Assembly: GCA_030066595.1 (NCBI GenBank)
Contig: JASJBI010000019.1
Coordinates: forward strand, 1-64,000
Direction of reading: 5' to 3'
Length of the DNA stretch: 64,000 nt
Origin: Alphaproteobacteria bacterium
GTDB taxonomy: Bacteria > Pseudomonadota > Alphaproteobacteria > JAJFFI01
Below are positions 33,553 to 41,250 of this stretch, piece after piece (the first letter of the stretch is position 1; every line of letters begins with the position of its first letter). A model generated the notes under the pieces. It saw nothing but the letters and a program-made list of their open reading frames with translations. It made no database searches and was not told the DNA's origin. Position numbers and translations under genes: made by a program.

Positions 33553-34309
33553 GGGTCTCTCCCAGCTCGACCATTTCGGTGATCAGATTGACCGTGCCGC
33601 TGGCCAGGATCCGGTAGTTGACCATCAGCCAGAGATGCAACACCGCGCCGACCAGCGTGGTGTAGAGCGCCACCGAGATGCCCTCGATCAGATTGGCGAC
33701 CATGGGCGAGATCGCTTCCACGTCCGAGACATGCGCCGGGTCGACCCCGGAGAGCGCGATGATGAAGCCGATCACCGTGCCGATCAGACCCATGAACACC
33801 AGGCTGCTCGCGAAATGCTGCACGATGGCGATGCGATGGGAGAGCTTGAGCCTCAGCGCGGCAGCCGCCAAGGTTCGACTGTCCGCGGTCCGGCCCCGGA
33901 CCTGCGCCAGATAGGCGGCGGCGCGCGACCGCACCAGCGGATCGAAGGATTTCACCTGGTTGAGCTCATGGCTGGTCTGCGCGACCTTCCAGGTGCAGAT
34001 CACGAATCCGACCAGGAAGGCGAACCCGATCACCAGCACCAACCGGGTCTGGTCGGCGGCGATGACCTGGTCGACATAGCCGTGAACATAGGCCGCCGCG
34101 AGCAGGGCGAATCCGACCAGATTGATGACGGCATAGCGGAAGACCAACAGGAACCGGTGCGGGTCGGCGTACTGGCCGCGCATGGCCGTCGCCAGCCAGG
34201 CGAGCTGCGATTGCCCGGCAGCCGTCGCGCGCGCGCCGGCTTCGGTCTCGGTCTCGGCCTCGGCGGGGCTGCCGAAATTTTGAAGTCCTTGGCTCAGGGT
34301 CATCGCCAT
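33539..34309 (-). CDS. MotA/TolQ/ExbB-like proton channel family protein
   Basis: The 256-residue protein has four hydrophobic segments: FLLVFRYAVINLVGFALLAAAYV, RLVLVIGFAFLVGFVICTW, FMGLIGTVIGFIIALSGVD, and ISVALYTTLVGAVLHLWL. The hallmark LVFMGLIGTVIGF and the ISPMVANLIEGISVALYTTLVG stretch identify the MotA/TolQ/ExbB channel superfamily. These assemble as pentamers around two ExbD/MotB-type proteins and conduct protons. The start is ATG 34309 with GAGG upstream. It heads an operon of three overlapping genes with an ExbD-like and a membrane protein gene. No TonB, Pal or flagellar genes are nearby, so the load is unknown. Confidence 0.85.
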   Translation of the reverse strand: MAMTLSQGLQNFGSPAEAETETEAGARATAAGQSQLAWLATAMRGQYADPHRFLLVFRYAVINLVGFALLAAAYVHGYVDQVIAADQTRLVLVIGFAFLVGFVICTWKVAQTSHELNQVKSFDPLVRSRAAAYLAQVRGRTADSRTLAAAALRLKLSHRIAIVQHFASSLVFMGLIGTVIGFIIALSGVDPAHVSDVEAISPMVANLIEGISVALYTTLVGAVLHLWLMVNYRILASGTVNLITEMVELGETHAGT

Positions 34310-34654
34310 AAAAAGGCCTCCCGTGGGTCGTGGCCTGAATGTCCCACCACTACCCTGAACCCAGAGGTGTAAAAACATGGTTAATGTCGCGTTAAGTGCG
34401 TGAGCCGCGAATTCCGGCCGATCGGCGCCTGGCCGACACACCCCGAAACCGGCCGGCGGGCTGAAACAATCGAAACGGTTTTGTCGGCTGCCTGACATCG
34501 AGCCGAAACATCTGCCGCAGATGGTGCCCGCGCCGGTGCGATAGAGCCGGCACGGAAACGGGGGCGACCAGAACGAGACCGCTCTCGCCGCACCATGCCG
34601 GCCCCTTGGGTCAGGCGCGGTCTGGCAGCGGCCGTTGATGAAAGGCAATACCGG
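34310..34654. other. Intergenic region without recognised features
   Basis: This 345-base stretch separates the leftward ExbB-like operon from the rightward secreted protein gene. It should hold both promoters. I see no gene, hairpin or repeat that stands out. Frames on the minus strand here lack family features and are probably chance. Confidence 0.5.
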
Positions 34655-35035
34655 ATGACCAAGACAATGAACCGCACCCTAGCCGCGGTGCTCATGGGGC
34701 TCGGCTGGACCCTCGCATCGAGCGCAGCACTTGCGGAAAGCAACGCAGCCGTCCAGCACGCCGGTCTGCGCAAGGTCTGCATCGAGCATGACGGCCGCTT
34801 CGAGCGGTCCTGGCTCTACAACGACCAGGGCATGCAGTGGGGCGAGCAGTTGTCCTGCACCACCGACCGCGGTTTCGTCACCTGCCGAGACAAGGTCTGC
34901 CGCAGCGGCCGTTGGACGCGCGCTGACGGCGTGGCCGTCGAGGCCGGTCGGCAGGACCGAGCCGATGGCGCCACGCGCTTCCCGGCCGAGCCCGTAGCCC
35001 TCGCCGACGCGCTCGCCGCGCTTGCGGCCAAGTGA
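34655..35035 (+). CDS. Small secreted hypothetical protein with four conserved-looking cysteines
   Basis: The 126-residue protein starts with a signal peptide (MTKTMNRTLAAVLMGLGWTL, cleavage after ALA). The mature part has two Cys pairs (KVCIEHDG, LSCTTDRG, VTCRDKVCRSG) that could form disulphides. No enzyme motif is seen. The start is ATG 34655, with AAAGG upstream. A hypothetical gene lies 31 bases downstream. Confidence 0.65.
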   Translation: MTKTMNRTLAAVLMGLGWTLASSAALAESNAAVQHAGLRKVCIEHDGRFERSWLYNDQGMQWGEQLSCTTDRGFVTCRDKVCRSGRWTRADGVAVEAGRQDRADGATRFPAEPVALADALAALAAK

Positions 35036-35066
35036 GGCCAACCCAAAACCCTTGTGGAGCAGCGAT

Positions 35067-35345
35067 ATGCCGCTGATCGTCGAACCCGCCGATGACCCGC
35101 GAGTGGGTCATTGCGCCGCCGTAGCGGCGCTGGTCATCGCCTTGGACAAGAGCGGTGTCCTGGACAAGAGCGCCTATCGGGAGGCCTTGCGTCGCCTCTG
35201 GCTCGACATGGCCGATGAAGAAGCGACGGGCGAGGCCGGCGCCGTGATCGAGCGGGTGCTCGATCTCCTGGACGCGCCGGCCGACGAAAACAGCCCGGCC
35301 GCCGGTGCGGAGGACACGCGGAGAATATGGCCCCTCGCTGGCTGA
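35067..35345 (+). CDS. Small hypothetical protein
   Basis: The 92-residue acidic, Ala-rich, mostly helical protein (VAALVIALDKSGVLDKSAYREALRRLWLDMAD) has no signal peptide or membrane segment. I do not recognise the family. The start ATG 35067 follows GGAGCAGCG. It could be co-transcribed with the secreted protein gene upstream. Confidence 0.5.
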   Translation: MPLIVEPADDPRVGHCAAVAALVIALDKSGVLDKSAYREALRRLWLDMADEEATGEAGAVIERVLDLLDAPADENSPAAGAEDTRRIWPLAG

Positions 35346-35472
35346 TGGCGCTCTTGCGTGCCCTCAGGCCACGTTACGGTTCTCAATATGCTGCGGCGCC
35401 CCGATCACGGGGCGCCGCAGTGAACTTGAAGGGCTGGGGTCGCAGGCGCCCGACGCCTCGAACGCAGCACGG

Positions 35473-35723
35473 GCGCCGGGGCCTGACCAGCTCCGGGACT
35501 TGCCAGCGGGTCAGCTGGCCCCCGGGCAATGCCTTCCGGTCTGGACATGCAGCAGGCTGGCGACGGCCCGTCCGAGGGCGGCAAGGCCCCGGCCCATCAG
35601 TCTGGACGCATAGGCCGACTGGGCGCGCCGTGCGGCCGCCAAGAAGGCGTGCACGTCCTCGGGCGTGGCCAGGGGCCGATCCTCAGTGTGTGAGCCATTC
35701 GGTGTCTTCGTGCCGGTTGACAT
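35473..35723 (-). pseudogene. Frameshifted DUF1127 paralogue
   Basis: An intact reading frame from ATG 35723 encodes 70 residues ending at 35511 (PLATPEDVHAFLAAARRAQ...). In the adjacent frame the DNA at 35473-35508 encodes RWQVPELVRPRR, which matches the C-terminal ARWQIPEVVRSRR of the intact paralogue at 36025. The motif is separated from the start by a frameshift. This is the fourth and most decayed copy of the local DUF1127 array. Its start lies inside the end of the 35683 copy. Confidence 0.6.
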
Positions 35724-35985
35724 GGCAGTTGCTCCAAGAGCCTTGTTTGAGAGTGTGATTCTGGTGTGTGCACGCTGTGCCGAGGCGGATCCGGCCGTCC
35801 TCAGCCTCCAACCGAAAGATCGCACGCGCGTTCCGATAGCTGCGGGCTACGGCGCGCGCCGGCGTGACGAGCGGTGGGATCGCGGCTCCGACAAGGTTGG
35901 CGAGGCTGCCGCACGCCGAGGACGCGGGGCTCCGCGCGGCCAAACGCAGGAACAGATGGACGTCTTCGAGGTAGGTCGTGGTCAT
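35683..35985 (-). CDS. DUF1127-like paralogue with degenerate C-terminus
   Basis: The N-terminus MTTTYLEDVHLFLRLAARS and the middle ARAVARSYRNARAIFRLEAED match the paralogue at 36025 closely. The C-terminus (RIRLGTACTHQNHTLKQG...) has lost the D-I-G-I motif, so the frame runs on to 100 residues. It may be a decaying copy. DUF1127 proteins are small, basic helix-rich proteins with suspected RNA/metabolic regulatory roles in alphaproteobacteria. Confidence 0.55.
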   Translation of the reverse strand: MTTTYLEDVHLFLRLAARSPASSACGSLANLVGAAIPPLVTPARAVARSYRNARAIFRLEAEDGRIRLGTACTHQNHTLKQGSWSNCHVNRHEDTEWLTH

Positions 35986-36024
35986 GATCGGATCACCGGT
36001 GACCGGCGACCCGCCGCCTCGAAC

Positions 36025-36288
36025 TCAGGACAGGCGCCGGGACCGCACCACCTCAGGGATCTGCCAGCGGGCGATGCCGATATCCTCGAGGATGCGATCG
36101 TCCAGGGCTTCCAGCCTGATGATCGCACGCATTTCCCGATAGCGGCGCGCCAGGGCGCGCGCCGGCATGGCAATGAGCCGGATCGCGACCCTGGCCCGAT
36201 TGGCGAGGCGATCGCCCGTGGTGGATGGGCGGCTGCGCGCGGCCCAATGCGGGAACAGGTCGATGTCTTCGAGATAGGTCGTTGTCAT
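36025..36288 (-). CDS. DUF1127 domain protein
   Basis: The 87-residue basic protein begins MTTTYLEDIDLFPHWAARS and ends with the DUF1127 core: ARRYREMRAIIRLEALDDRILEDIGIARWQIPEVV. It has a net positive charge and no membrane segment. The start is ATG 36288, with GAGGATCC upstream. It is one of a cluster of four related genes in the same orientation, and the most intact example. DUF1127 members in rhizobia affect arginine/phosphate metabolism and RNA binding; a role here is not known. Confidence 0.75.
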   Translation of the reverse strand: MTTTYLEDIDLFPHWAARSRPSTTGDRLANRARVAIRLIAMPARALARRYREMRAIIRLEALDDRILEDIGIARWQIPEVVRSRRLS

Positions 36289-36368
36289 GGCGGGATCCTC
36301 CGGCGACCGGCGGAGCAGCGCGAAAACGGTGCGCCGCCGGTGCCGAGTGGTCTTGCGTGGAATTCACG

Positions 36369-36680
36369 CTAGAGAAGGGGACGGTGGACCCTGTGGGACT
36401 GCTGCATCTTCACGACGCGTTCGATCTCGGAACGATCGATCCCGATGTCCTTGAGCATGCGGTCGTCCAACGCCTGCAGTTCCTGGATGGTCTTCCAGCG
36501 GCGGTAGGCGCGGACGATTGCGTGCCCTGTGGCGGAGGCCTGGCGGGCGAGCCATCCACCGGCGGCGCGGATCGCATCGACCGAGCGCTCGCCGGAGACC
36601 GGTGCCGCGATCGCCGATGCATAGTCGTCGTGCAACAGCCCGTGCATGGGTCCGAAGGTACGCTTGACATCTGTGGTCAT
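36369..36680 (-). CDS. DUF1127 domain protein
   Basis: The 103-residue protein has a less similar N-terminal region (MTTDVKRTFGPMHGLLHDD) and a typical DUF1127 C-terminal core: RAYRRWKTIQELQALDDRMLKDIGIDRSEIERVV. The start is ATG 36680, with AGGAG upstream. It is the first copy of the array (transcribed leftward). The DUF1127 domain is intact, so the gene is probably active. Confidence 0.78.
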   Translation of the reverse strand: MTTDVKRTFGPMHGLLHDDYASAIAAPVSGERSVDAIRAAGGWLARQASATGHAIVRAYRRWKTIQELQALDDRMLKDIGIDRSEIERVVKMQQSHRVHRPLL

Positions 36681-36889
36681 TGGTCTTGCTCCTGGTTCCC
36701 GGCGGTCCGAGAACGTTTGATCCTGCGGAGGTCCGGTTTGGCGCTCCGCCTGTGCTGCCCTATGTAAGCGCCCTCTGTATCGGCTTGATGTCGGGCCCAG
36801 AGGATTTTGGTCTCAGTTGTATCCCGAGATGTCGGTTGTGTTTCAGCGCGGCCGATCTCTGCGGAATCGCGGATGGCGTCGGCTTTGTG

Positions 36890-37283
36890 CTAGAGCATTG
36901 TTCGACCGTATGGACCCATTCTGCCGGCGGCATTTTTCGCCGTGACCAGGAGAGCGCTGCTGAGCGTATCCGTCATACGGTCAAGGCGTTCGACGACGTC
37001 ATGGCGAAAAAGGCCCCGGCCCTTAAGCGGTCCGTTGAAGCGGCGGCACCGGCCCGCACCCCCACCCGGCCGCCCAACGCCATTATCCTTGTGGGTGGCC
37101 GGGTGGGGGTGCGGGCCGGCGCGACCGCGTGTCCCAGCGGACAGGAGGGTTGCGTTTGGGCGGGCATCCGCGGCGTTGCCGCCCTCACCCGATGCCCAGG
37201 CATCGCGTGTCGGACGGCGCCTGGCGGGCTGCCGCCCCCAAACCGCAACAGAATTGTGTCCATATGATCGAATAATGCTCTAG
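36890..37283. mobile_element. 394-bp fold-back (MITE-like) element with long imperfect terminal inverted repeats
   Basis: The left end (36890 on, CTAGAGCATTGTTCGACCGT...) and the right end (37248-37283) are imperfect inverted repeats of about 35 bp. They agree at roughly 28 of the first 34 positions by hand alignment and share a perfect CTAGAGCATT at the extreme end. A large GC-rich hairpin (37046-37122) sits inside. No transposase is encoded. Frames across it look like chance. It lies between the DUF1127 array and the response-regulator gene. Confidence 0.6.
37046..37122. repeat. Long GC-rich hairpin repeat, family B, copy 1
   Basis: 31-bp arms (37046-37076 and 37092-37122) are inverted at 29 of 31 positions, around a 15-base loop ending in TATCCTTG. 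The core CCCCCACCCGGCC-N-CCCA and the loop TATCCTTG also occur at 54833-54901. This marks a dispersed repeat family. No T-run follows, so it is not a simple terminator. Confidence 0.8.
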
Positions 37284-37349
37284 ATTGACCGGGGCTTGAA
37301 AGGATCAAACCGGGAACAGGTGTCGAGCTTGGGGGAGCAGCCGGAAACA

Positions 37350-38090
37350 ATGACCGACACGCCTCGCATCGTCGTGGTGGACGACGAACCGGAGATTCGC
37401 GACATGCTCGGCGAGTATCTGACCAAACAGGGTTACGAGGTCGACCTGGCCGCGGACGGTCCGGCGCTGCGCGCCCTGGTGGAGACGGTGACGCCGGACG
37501 TGGTGCTGCTGGACATCAACCTGCCCGGCGAAGACGGGCTCAGCCTGGCGCGCTGGCTCCGGGAGCACCAAGAAATCGGCGTGATCATGGTCACGGCGGC
37601 GGGCGACGTGGTCGACCGGATCGTCGGCCTGGAGATCGGCGCGGACGACTATATGGCCAAGCCGTTCGATCTGCGGGAGGTGCGCGCCCGCATCCGCTCG
37701 GTGCTGCGTCGCATCGAGCGCAGCCGGGAAGCCCAGGCGGAGATCGTGGATCACGCCGCCGAAGCGCCGCCGACGCCCCGCCGTGTGCGCTTCGGCCGTT
37801 GTCTGCTCGACCTCGAGTCGCATAGCCTGATCGACGAGGACGGCAACGAGCAGCCGCTCACGGCCATGGAGTTCGACCTGTTGGAGACCTTTGCCCGGCA
37901 CCCCAACCAAGTGCTGAACCGGGATCAGCTGCTGGATCTGGCCCACAACCGGGACTGGGAGCCGTTCGATCGCAGCATCGACATCCGCATCGCCCGGATT
38001 CGCCGCAAGATCGAGCACGACCCCAAAAAGCCGGCGGCGATCAAGACCATCCGTGGGGTCGGCTACATGTTTGTGCCTCGCGGTGAGTAA
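37350..38090 (+). CDS. OmpR/PhoB family response regulator
   Basis: The 246-residue protein has a receiver domain (residues 5-120) with D11-D12, phospho-acceptor D55 (VLLDINLPGEDG) and Lys in DDYMAKPFDLRE, and a winged-helix OmpR DNA-binding domain (about 140-243) ending IRGVGYMFVP. The start is ATG 37350, where the usual N-terminus begins, behind a GGAGCAG region. An in-frame extension to 37296 has no support. It precedes the PAS-rich kinase gene by 32 bases and is probably its partner. Confidence 0.93.
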   Translation: MTDTPRIVVVDDEPEIRDMLGEYLTKQGYEVDLAADGPALRALVETVTPDVVLLDINLPGEDGLSLARWLREHQEIGVIMVTAAGDVVDRIVGLEIGADDYMAKPFDLREVRARIRSVLRRIERSREAQAEIVDHAAEAPPTPRRVRFGRCLLDLESHSLIDEDGNEQPLTAMEFDLLETFARHPNQVLNRDQLLDLAHNRDWEPFDRSIDIRIARIRRKIEHDPKKPAAIKTIRGVGYMFVPRGE

Positions 38091-38122
38091 CGCCACAGCC
38101 GACGGCTGAGAGAGCAACCTAG

Positions 38123-41100
38123 ATGTCCCGCACGATGAGGCCCGACACCGATCTGATGACCGGCCCCCAGCTGGTGACGGAACGTCAGCTGCGCCTGATG
38201 CTCGACGCCATACCGGCGCGCATCTGGTTCATGGATCATGACCACCGGGTCCGGTACGCCAACCGGGAGTGCGGCCTGTTGTTCGGCGTTGCGCCGGAGA
38301 AACTGGTCGGCAAGACGGCGGCCGAGCTTCTTGGCGACGAGAACTTTCTCAAGGACAAAGCCAGCCGCGAACGAGCGCTGACCGGCGAGACCGTCCGCTG
38401 GGAGGGCTGGATGGTCTATTCCGACGGGACCGAACGGTACACCCAGCGAGTCTTCACGCCCCACATCAGCCGGGCCGGCGAGATCGACGGGTACTACGAG
38501 TTCGTGCGTGACGTCACCAGTCTGAAGATCGCCGAGCGGGAACAGCAGCGTCTCGCCCAGTTGCTGCGGGACGCGGTGGACAGCCTGACCAATGGCTTCG
38601 CGGTGTTCGATGCGGACGCGCGGCTGGGTTTGTGCAACACCGCCTATGCCGAGCTTTACGGCTTTGCGCCGGACGAGCTGATCGGGCTCAGCGATCCGGA
38701 GCTGCGCGAGATGTTCCGCGTCAAGCTCAAGACCGTGGCCGGCCGGCCGGTGCCGGCCACAGAGGACGCGCTGGCGGCGGAACTGAGACACCACTGGCGC
38801 GACCGAGAGCCGGTCGAGGTCGAGCTCCTGGACGGCCGCTGGCTGCTGCTGAGTCGGCAATCCACCGCGGACGGCGGCTTTGTCTTCCTGCGCACCGACA
38901 TCACCGATCGCAAACAGGCCGAGCAGGAACAACAGCGCCTGAGCCAACTGCTCCAGGACGCCCTTGCGAGCATTCCGAACGGCTTCGTCGTCTTCGACAA
39001 GGATGGCAATGTTGCGATCTGCAACGCCCCCTATGCCGCGCTCTACGACAAGGCCCCGGAGGAGATGGTCGGCATCACGCTCGAGGAGCTGAGCAATGCC
39101 TCCGCCGAACTGATCCGGTCGATCGACGGCCGGCGCGTGAGCGGACCTGACGACTGGAAGAGCTTTATCCTCGGGCGGTACAAGGCGGGCATCGTCAAGC
39201 CGTTCGAGATCGAGATCGACGACGGCCGCTGGTTCATGCTCAGCATTCATCCCACCAGCGACGGCGGCCGCGTCGGCATCCGAACGGACATCACCGAGAT
39301 CAAGCAGGCGGAAAAGCAGCTCAAGGAAAGCGAAGCGTTGAAGGCCGCGATCATTTCGTCGTCCCTCGACTGCATCGTCACCGCGGACGAGACCGGCACG
39401 ATCATCGAGTTCAACCCGGCGGCGGAGCGGGTGTTCGGCTACCACCGGAAGGACGTCATCGGGCGCAATGTCAAGGATGTGATCGTCCCGCCCCATCTGC
39501 GGAAGCAGCATGAAGAGGGCATGCGCCGGTATCTGGAAACCGGCGAAATGCGCCTGATGGGCAGCCGCTTCGAGATCGAAGGCATGCGCTCGGACGGCTC
39601 GGTGTTCCCGCTCGAGGCCGCGCTCTCGGAAGTGCACCTGGAGGACGGGCGTGCCTTCGCCACCTATCTCAGGGACATCAGCGCCCGCGTCACTATGGAG
39701 CGGGAGCTGCGACGAAGCGAGCAGCGCTTTCGCAGCATGGCCGAAGTGCATCCCGTGCCGGTGGCCATACCCCGCATGTCCGATGGGAAGATGCTGTACG
39801 TCAGCAAGCCCTGGTCCGACCTATTCCGTATCTCACGCGAAGACGCGATCGGCCGATCCTCCGAGAGCTTTTACGCGAATCCGGCCGACAGGGCCCGGTT
39901 TCTCGAGATCCTGGAGCGGGACGGTGTGGTCAACGATTTCGAAGTCGAAGTGCGCAAGGCGGACGGCACGATGTTCTGGGTGTCGCTGACCTCGCGGCGG
40001 ATCGTGTTCGACGGACAAGACGCGATCATCACCGGCCTGTTCGACCTGACCGAGCGGCGCGCCGCCGCAGAGCAGATCCAGCGTCAGCGGGAAGCGCTGC
40101 ATCAAAGCGAGAAGCTCAGCGCGCTGGGATCGCTGCTGGCCGGCATCGCACACGAACTCAACAACCCGCTGGCCGTGGTCGTCGGTCAGTCTTTGATGCT
40201 GTCCGAGGACACCGAGGATCCGGCCATCGCGGAACGGGCCGAGAAGATCAAGAATGCGGCCGAGCGCTGTGCCCGCATCGTCAAGACCTTCCTCGACATG
40301 GCCCGCCAGCGGGAGCCGCAGCGCCGCTTGCTCAACGTCAACGAGTTGATCGGCAATATCCTGGAGCTGTTGGGCAATAGCCTGAAGACATCCGGGGTTG
40401 AGTTTTCCCACGACCTGGCGCCGGACCTGCCGCTCCTGCAGGCCGATCCGGACCAGCTGCACCAGCTCCTAACAAACCTGATCCTGAACGCCCAGCAGGC
40501 CCTGTCGGATCAGCCCCGGCCGCGGCGTCTGATTGTCCGGACGGAGCGGAACGTGGCGCGCGACAGCATCCGTATCGCGGTCGTAGACAACGGCCCCGGT
40601 GTGCCCCGCGACATCCGCAGCCGGATCTTCGAGCCGCTCTACACCAAGAAGCCCGTCGGCAAGGGAACCGGCATCGGCCTGTCCGTGTGCCAGGCGATCG
40701 CCGAATCCCATGAGGGCACGATCCTGGTCGAAGACACGCCCGGGGGCGGCGCGACCTTCGTCGTGACGCTGCCCGTCGCGACCTGCGGCGCCGAAGTCGA
40801 AACCGTCGCGCCCAGACGCGTTCCGACGGCGGACACCCCCAGAGTGTTGGTGGTCGAGGACGAAGAGGACGTGGCCGCCATGCTGCTGGAGATCCTCAAC
40901 AAGGAAGGCTACGACGCCCGGGTCGCCGGCGGGGCCCGCGAGGCCATTCAGGAGCTCAAGGCGAACGACTTCGACATCGTCATCAGCGACGTGCGCATGG
41001 TCGACGTGGACGGCCGGGCCCTCTACCGCTGGGTCAAGGCCGCCCGGCCCGGCCTGATTCCTTGTTTCATCTTCCTGACCGGGGACACGCTCAGTCCCGG

Positions 41101-41215
41101 CATCAGCGATTTCCTCGCCAAGACCGGCCGCCCGGTGCTGGAGAAACCGGTTCTGCCCGAAGAGCTGTGCCGGGTCGTCGACGCGACCCTGGCGGGCCGC
41201 CGGGAGACCTCCTGA
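38123..41215 (+). CDS. Soluble hybrid sensor histidine kinase with five PAS domains and a receiver
   Basis: The 1030-residue protein shows five PAS modules (about residues 22-130, 145-260, 275-390, 405-520 and 530-655). Each has the strand pattern seen in LLQDALASIPNGFVVFDKDGN. A HisKA domain follows with phospho-acceptor H677 (GIAHELNNPLAVV), then an ATPase with N-box NLILNAQQAL, G1 NGPGVP and G2 GTGIGLSV. A C-terminal receiver has D956 (IVISDVRM). No membrane segment is seen, so it senses a cytoplasmic signal. Modules 2 and 3 are very similar to each other, suggesting internal duplication. It pairs with the upstream response regulator. Confidence 0.93.
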   Translation: MSRTMRPDTDLMTGPQLVTERQLRLMLDAIPARIWFMDHDHRVRYANRECGLLFGVAPEKLVGKTAAELLGDENFLKDKASRERALTGETVRWEGWMVYSDGTERYTQRVFTPHISRAGEIDGYYEFVRDVTSLKIAEREQQRLAQLLRDAVDSLTNGFAVFDADARLGLCNTAYAELYGFAPDELIGLSDPELREMFRVKLKTVAGRPVPATEDALAAELRHHWRDREPVEVELLDGRWLLLSRQSTADGGFVFLRTDITDRKQAEQEQQRLSQLLQDALASIPNGFVVFDKDGNVAICNAPYAALYDKAPEEMVGITLEELSNASAELIRSIDGRRVSGPDDWKSFILGRYKAGIVKPFEIEIDDGRWFMLSIHPTSDGGRVGIRTDITEIKQAEKQLKESEALKAAIISSSLDCIVTADETGTIIEFNPAAERVFGYHRKDVIGRNVKDVIVPPHLRKQHEEGMRRYLETGEMRLMGSRFEIEGMRSDGSVFPLEAALSEVHLEDGRAFATYLRDISARVTMERELRRSEQRFRSMAEVHPVPVAIPRMSDGKMLYVSKPWSDLFRISREDAIGRSSESFYANPADRARFLEILERDGVVNDFEVEVRKADGTMFWVSLTSRRIVFDGQDAIITGLFDLTERRAAAEQIQRQREALHQSEKLSALGSLLAGIAHELNNPLAVVVGQSLMLSEDTEDPAIAERAEKIKNAAERCARIVKTFLDMARQREPQRRLLNVNELIGNILELLGNSLKTSGVEFSHDLAPDLPLLQADPDQLHQLLTNLILNAQQALSDQPRPRRLIVRTERNVARDSIRIAVVDNGPGVPRDIRSRIFEPLYTKKPVGKGTGIGLSVCQAIAESHEGTILVEDTPGGGATFVVTLPVATCGAEVETVAPRRVPTADTPRVLVVEDEEDVAAMLLEILNKEGYDARVAGGAREAIQELKANDFDIVISDVRMVDVDGRALYRWVKAARPGLIPCFIFLTGDTLSPGISDFLAKTGRPVLEKPVLPEELCRVVDATLAGRRETS

Positions 41216-41250
41216 CCGCCCCACATCGCCGCGGCTTGCGATCTCCCCCG

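Noticed and set aside
32457..34309. Zorya-type anti-phage defence system
   Set aside because: The anchor protein lacks a MotB/OmpA peptidoglycan-binding domain and no ZorC/ZorD/ZorE-like gene is nearby.
37046..37122. Rho-independent terminator
   Set aside because: The hairpin is very long and GC-rich and no T-run follows on either strand; it matches another copy as a repeat family.
36680..37267. Apparent gene between the DUF1127 array and the response regulator
   Set aside because: It reads through the fold-back element and the hairpin repeat, and has no recognisable domain.
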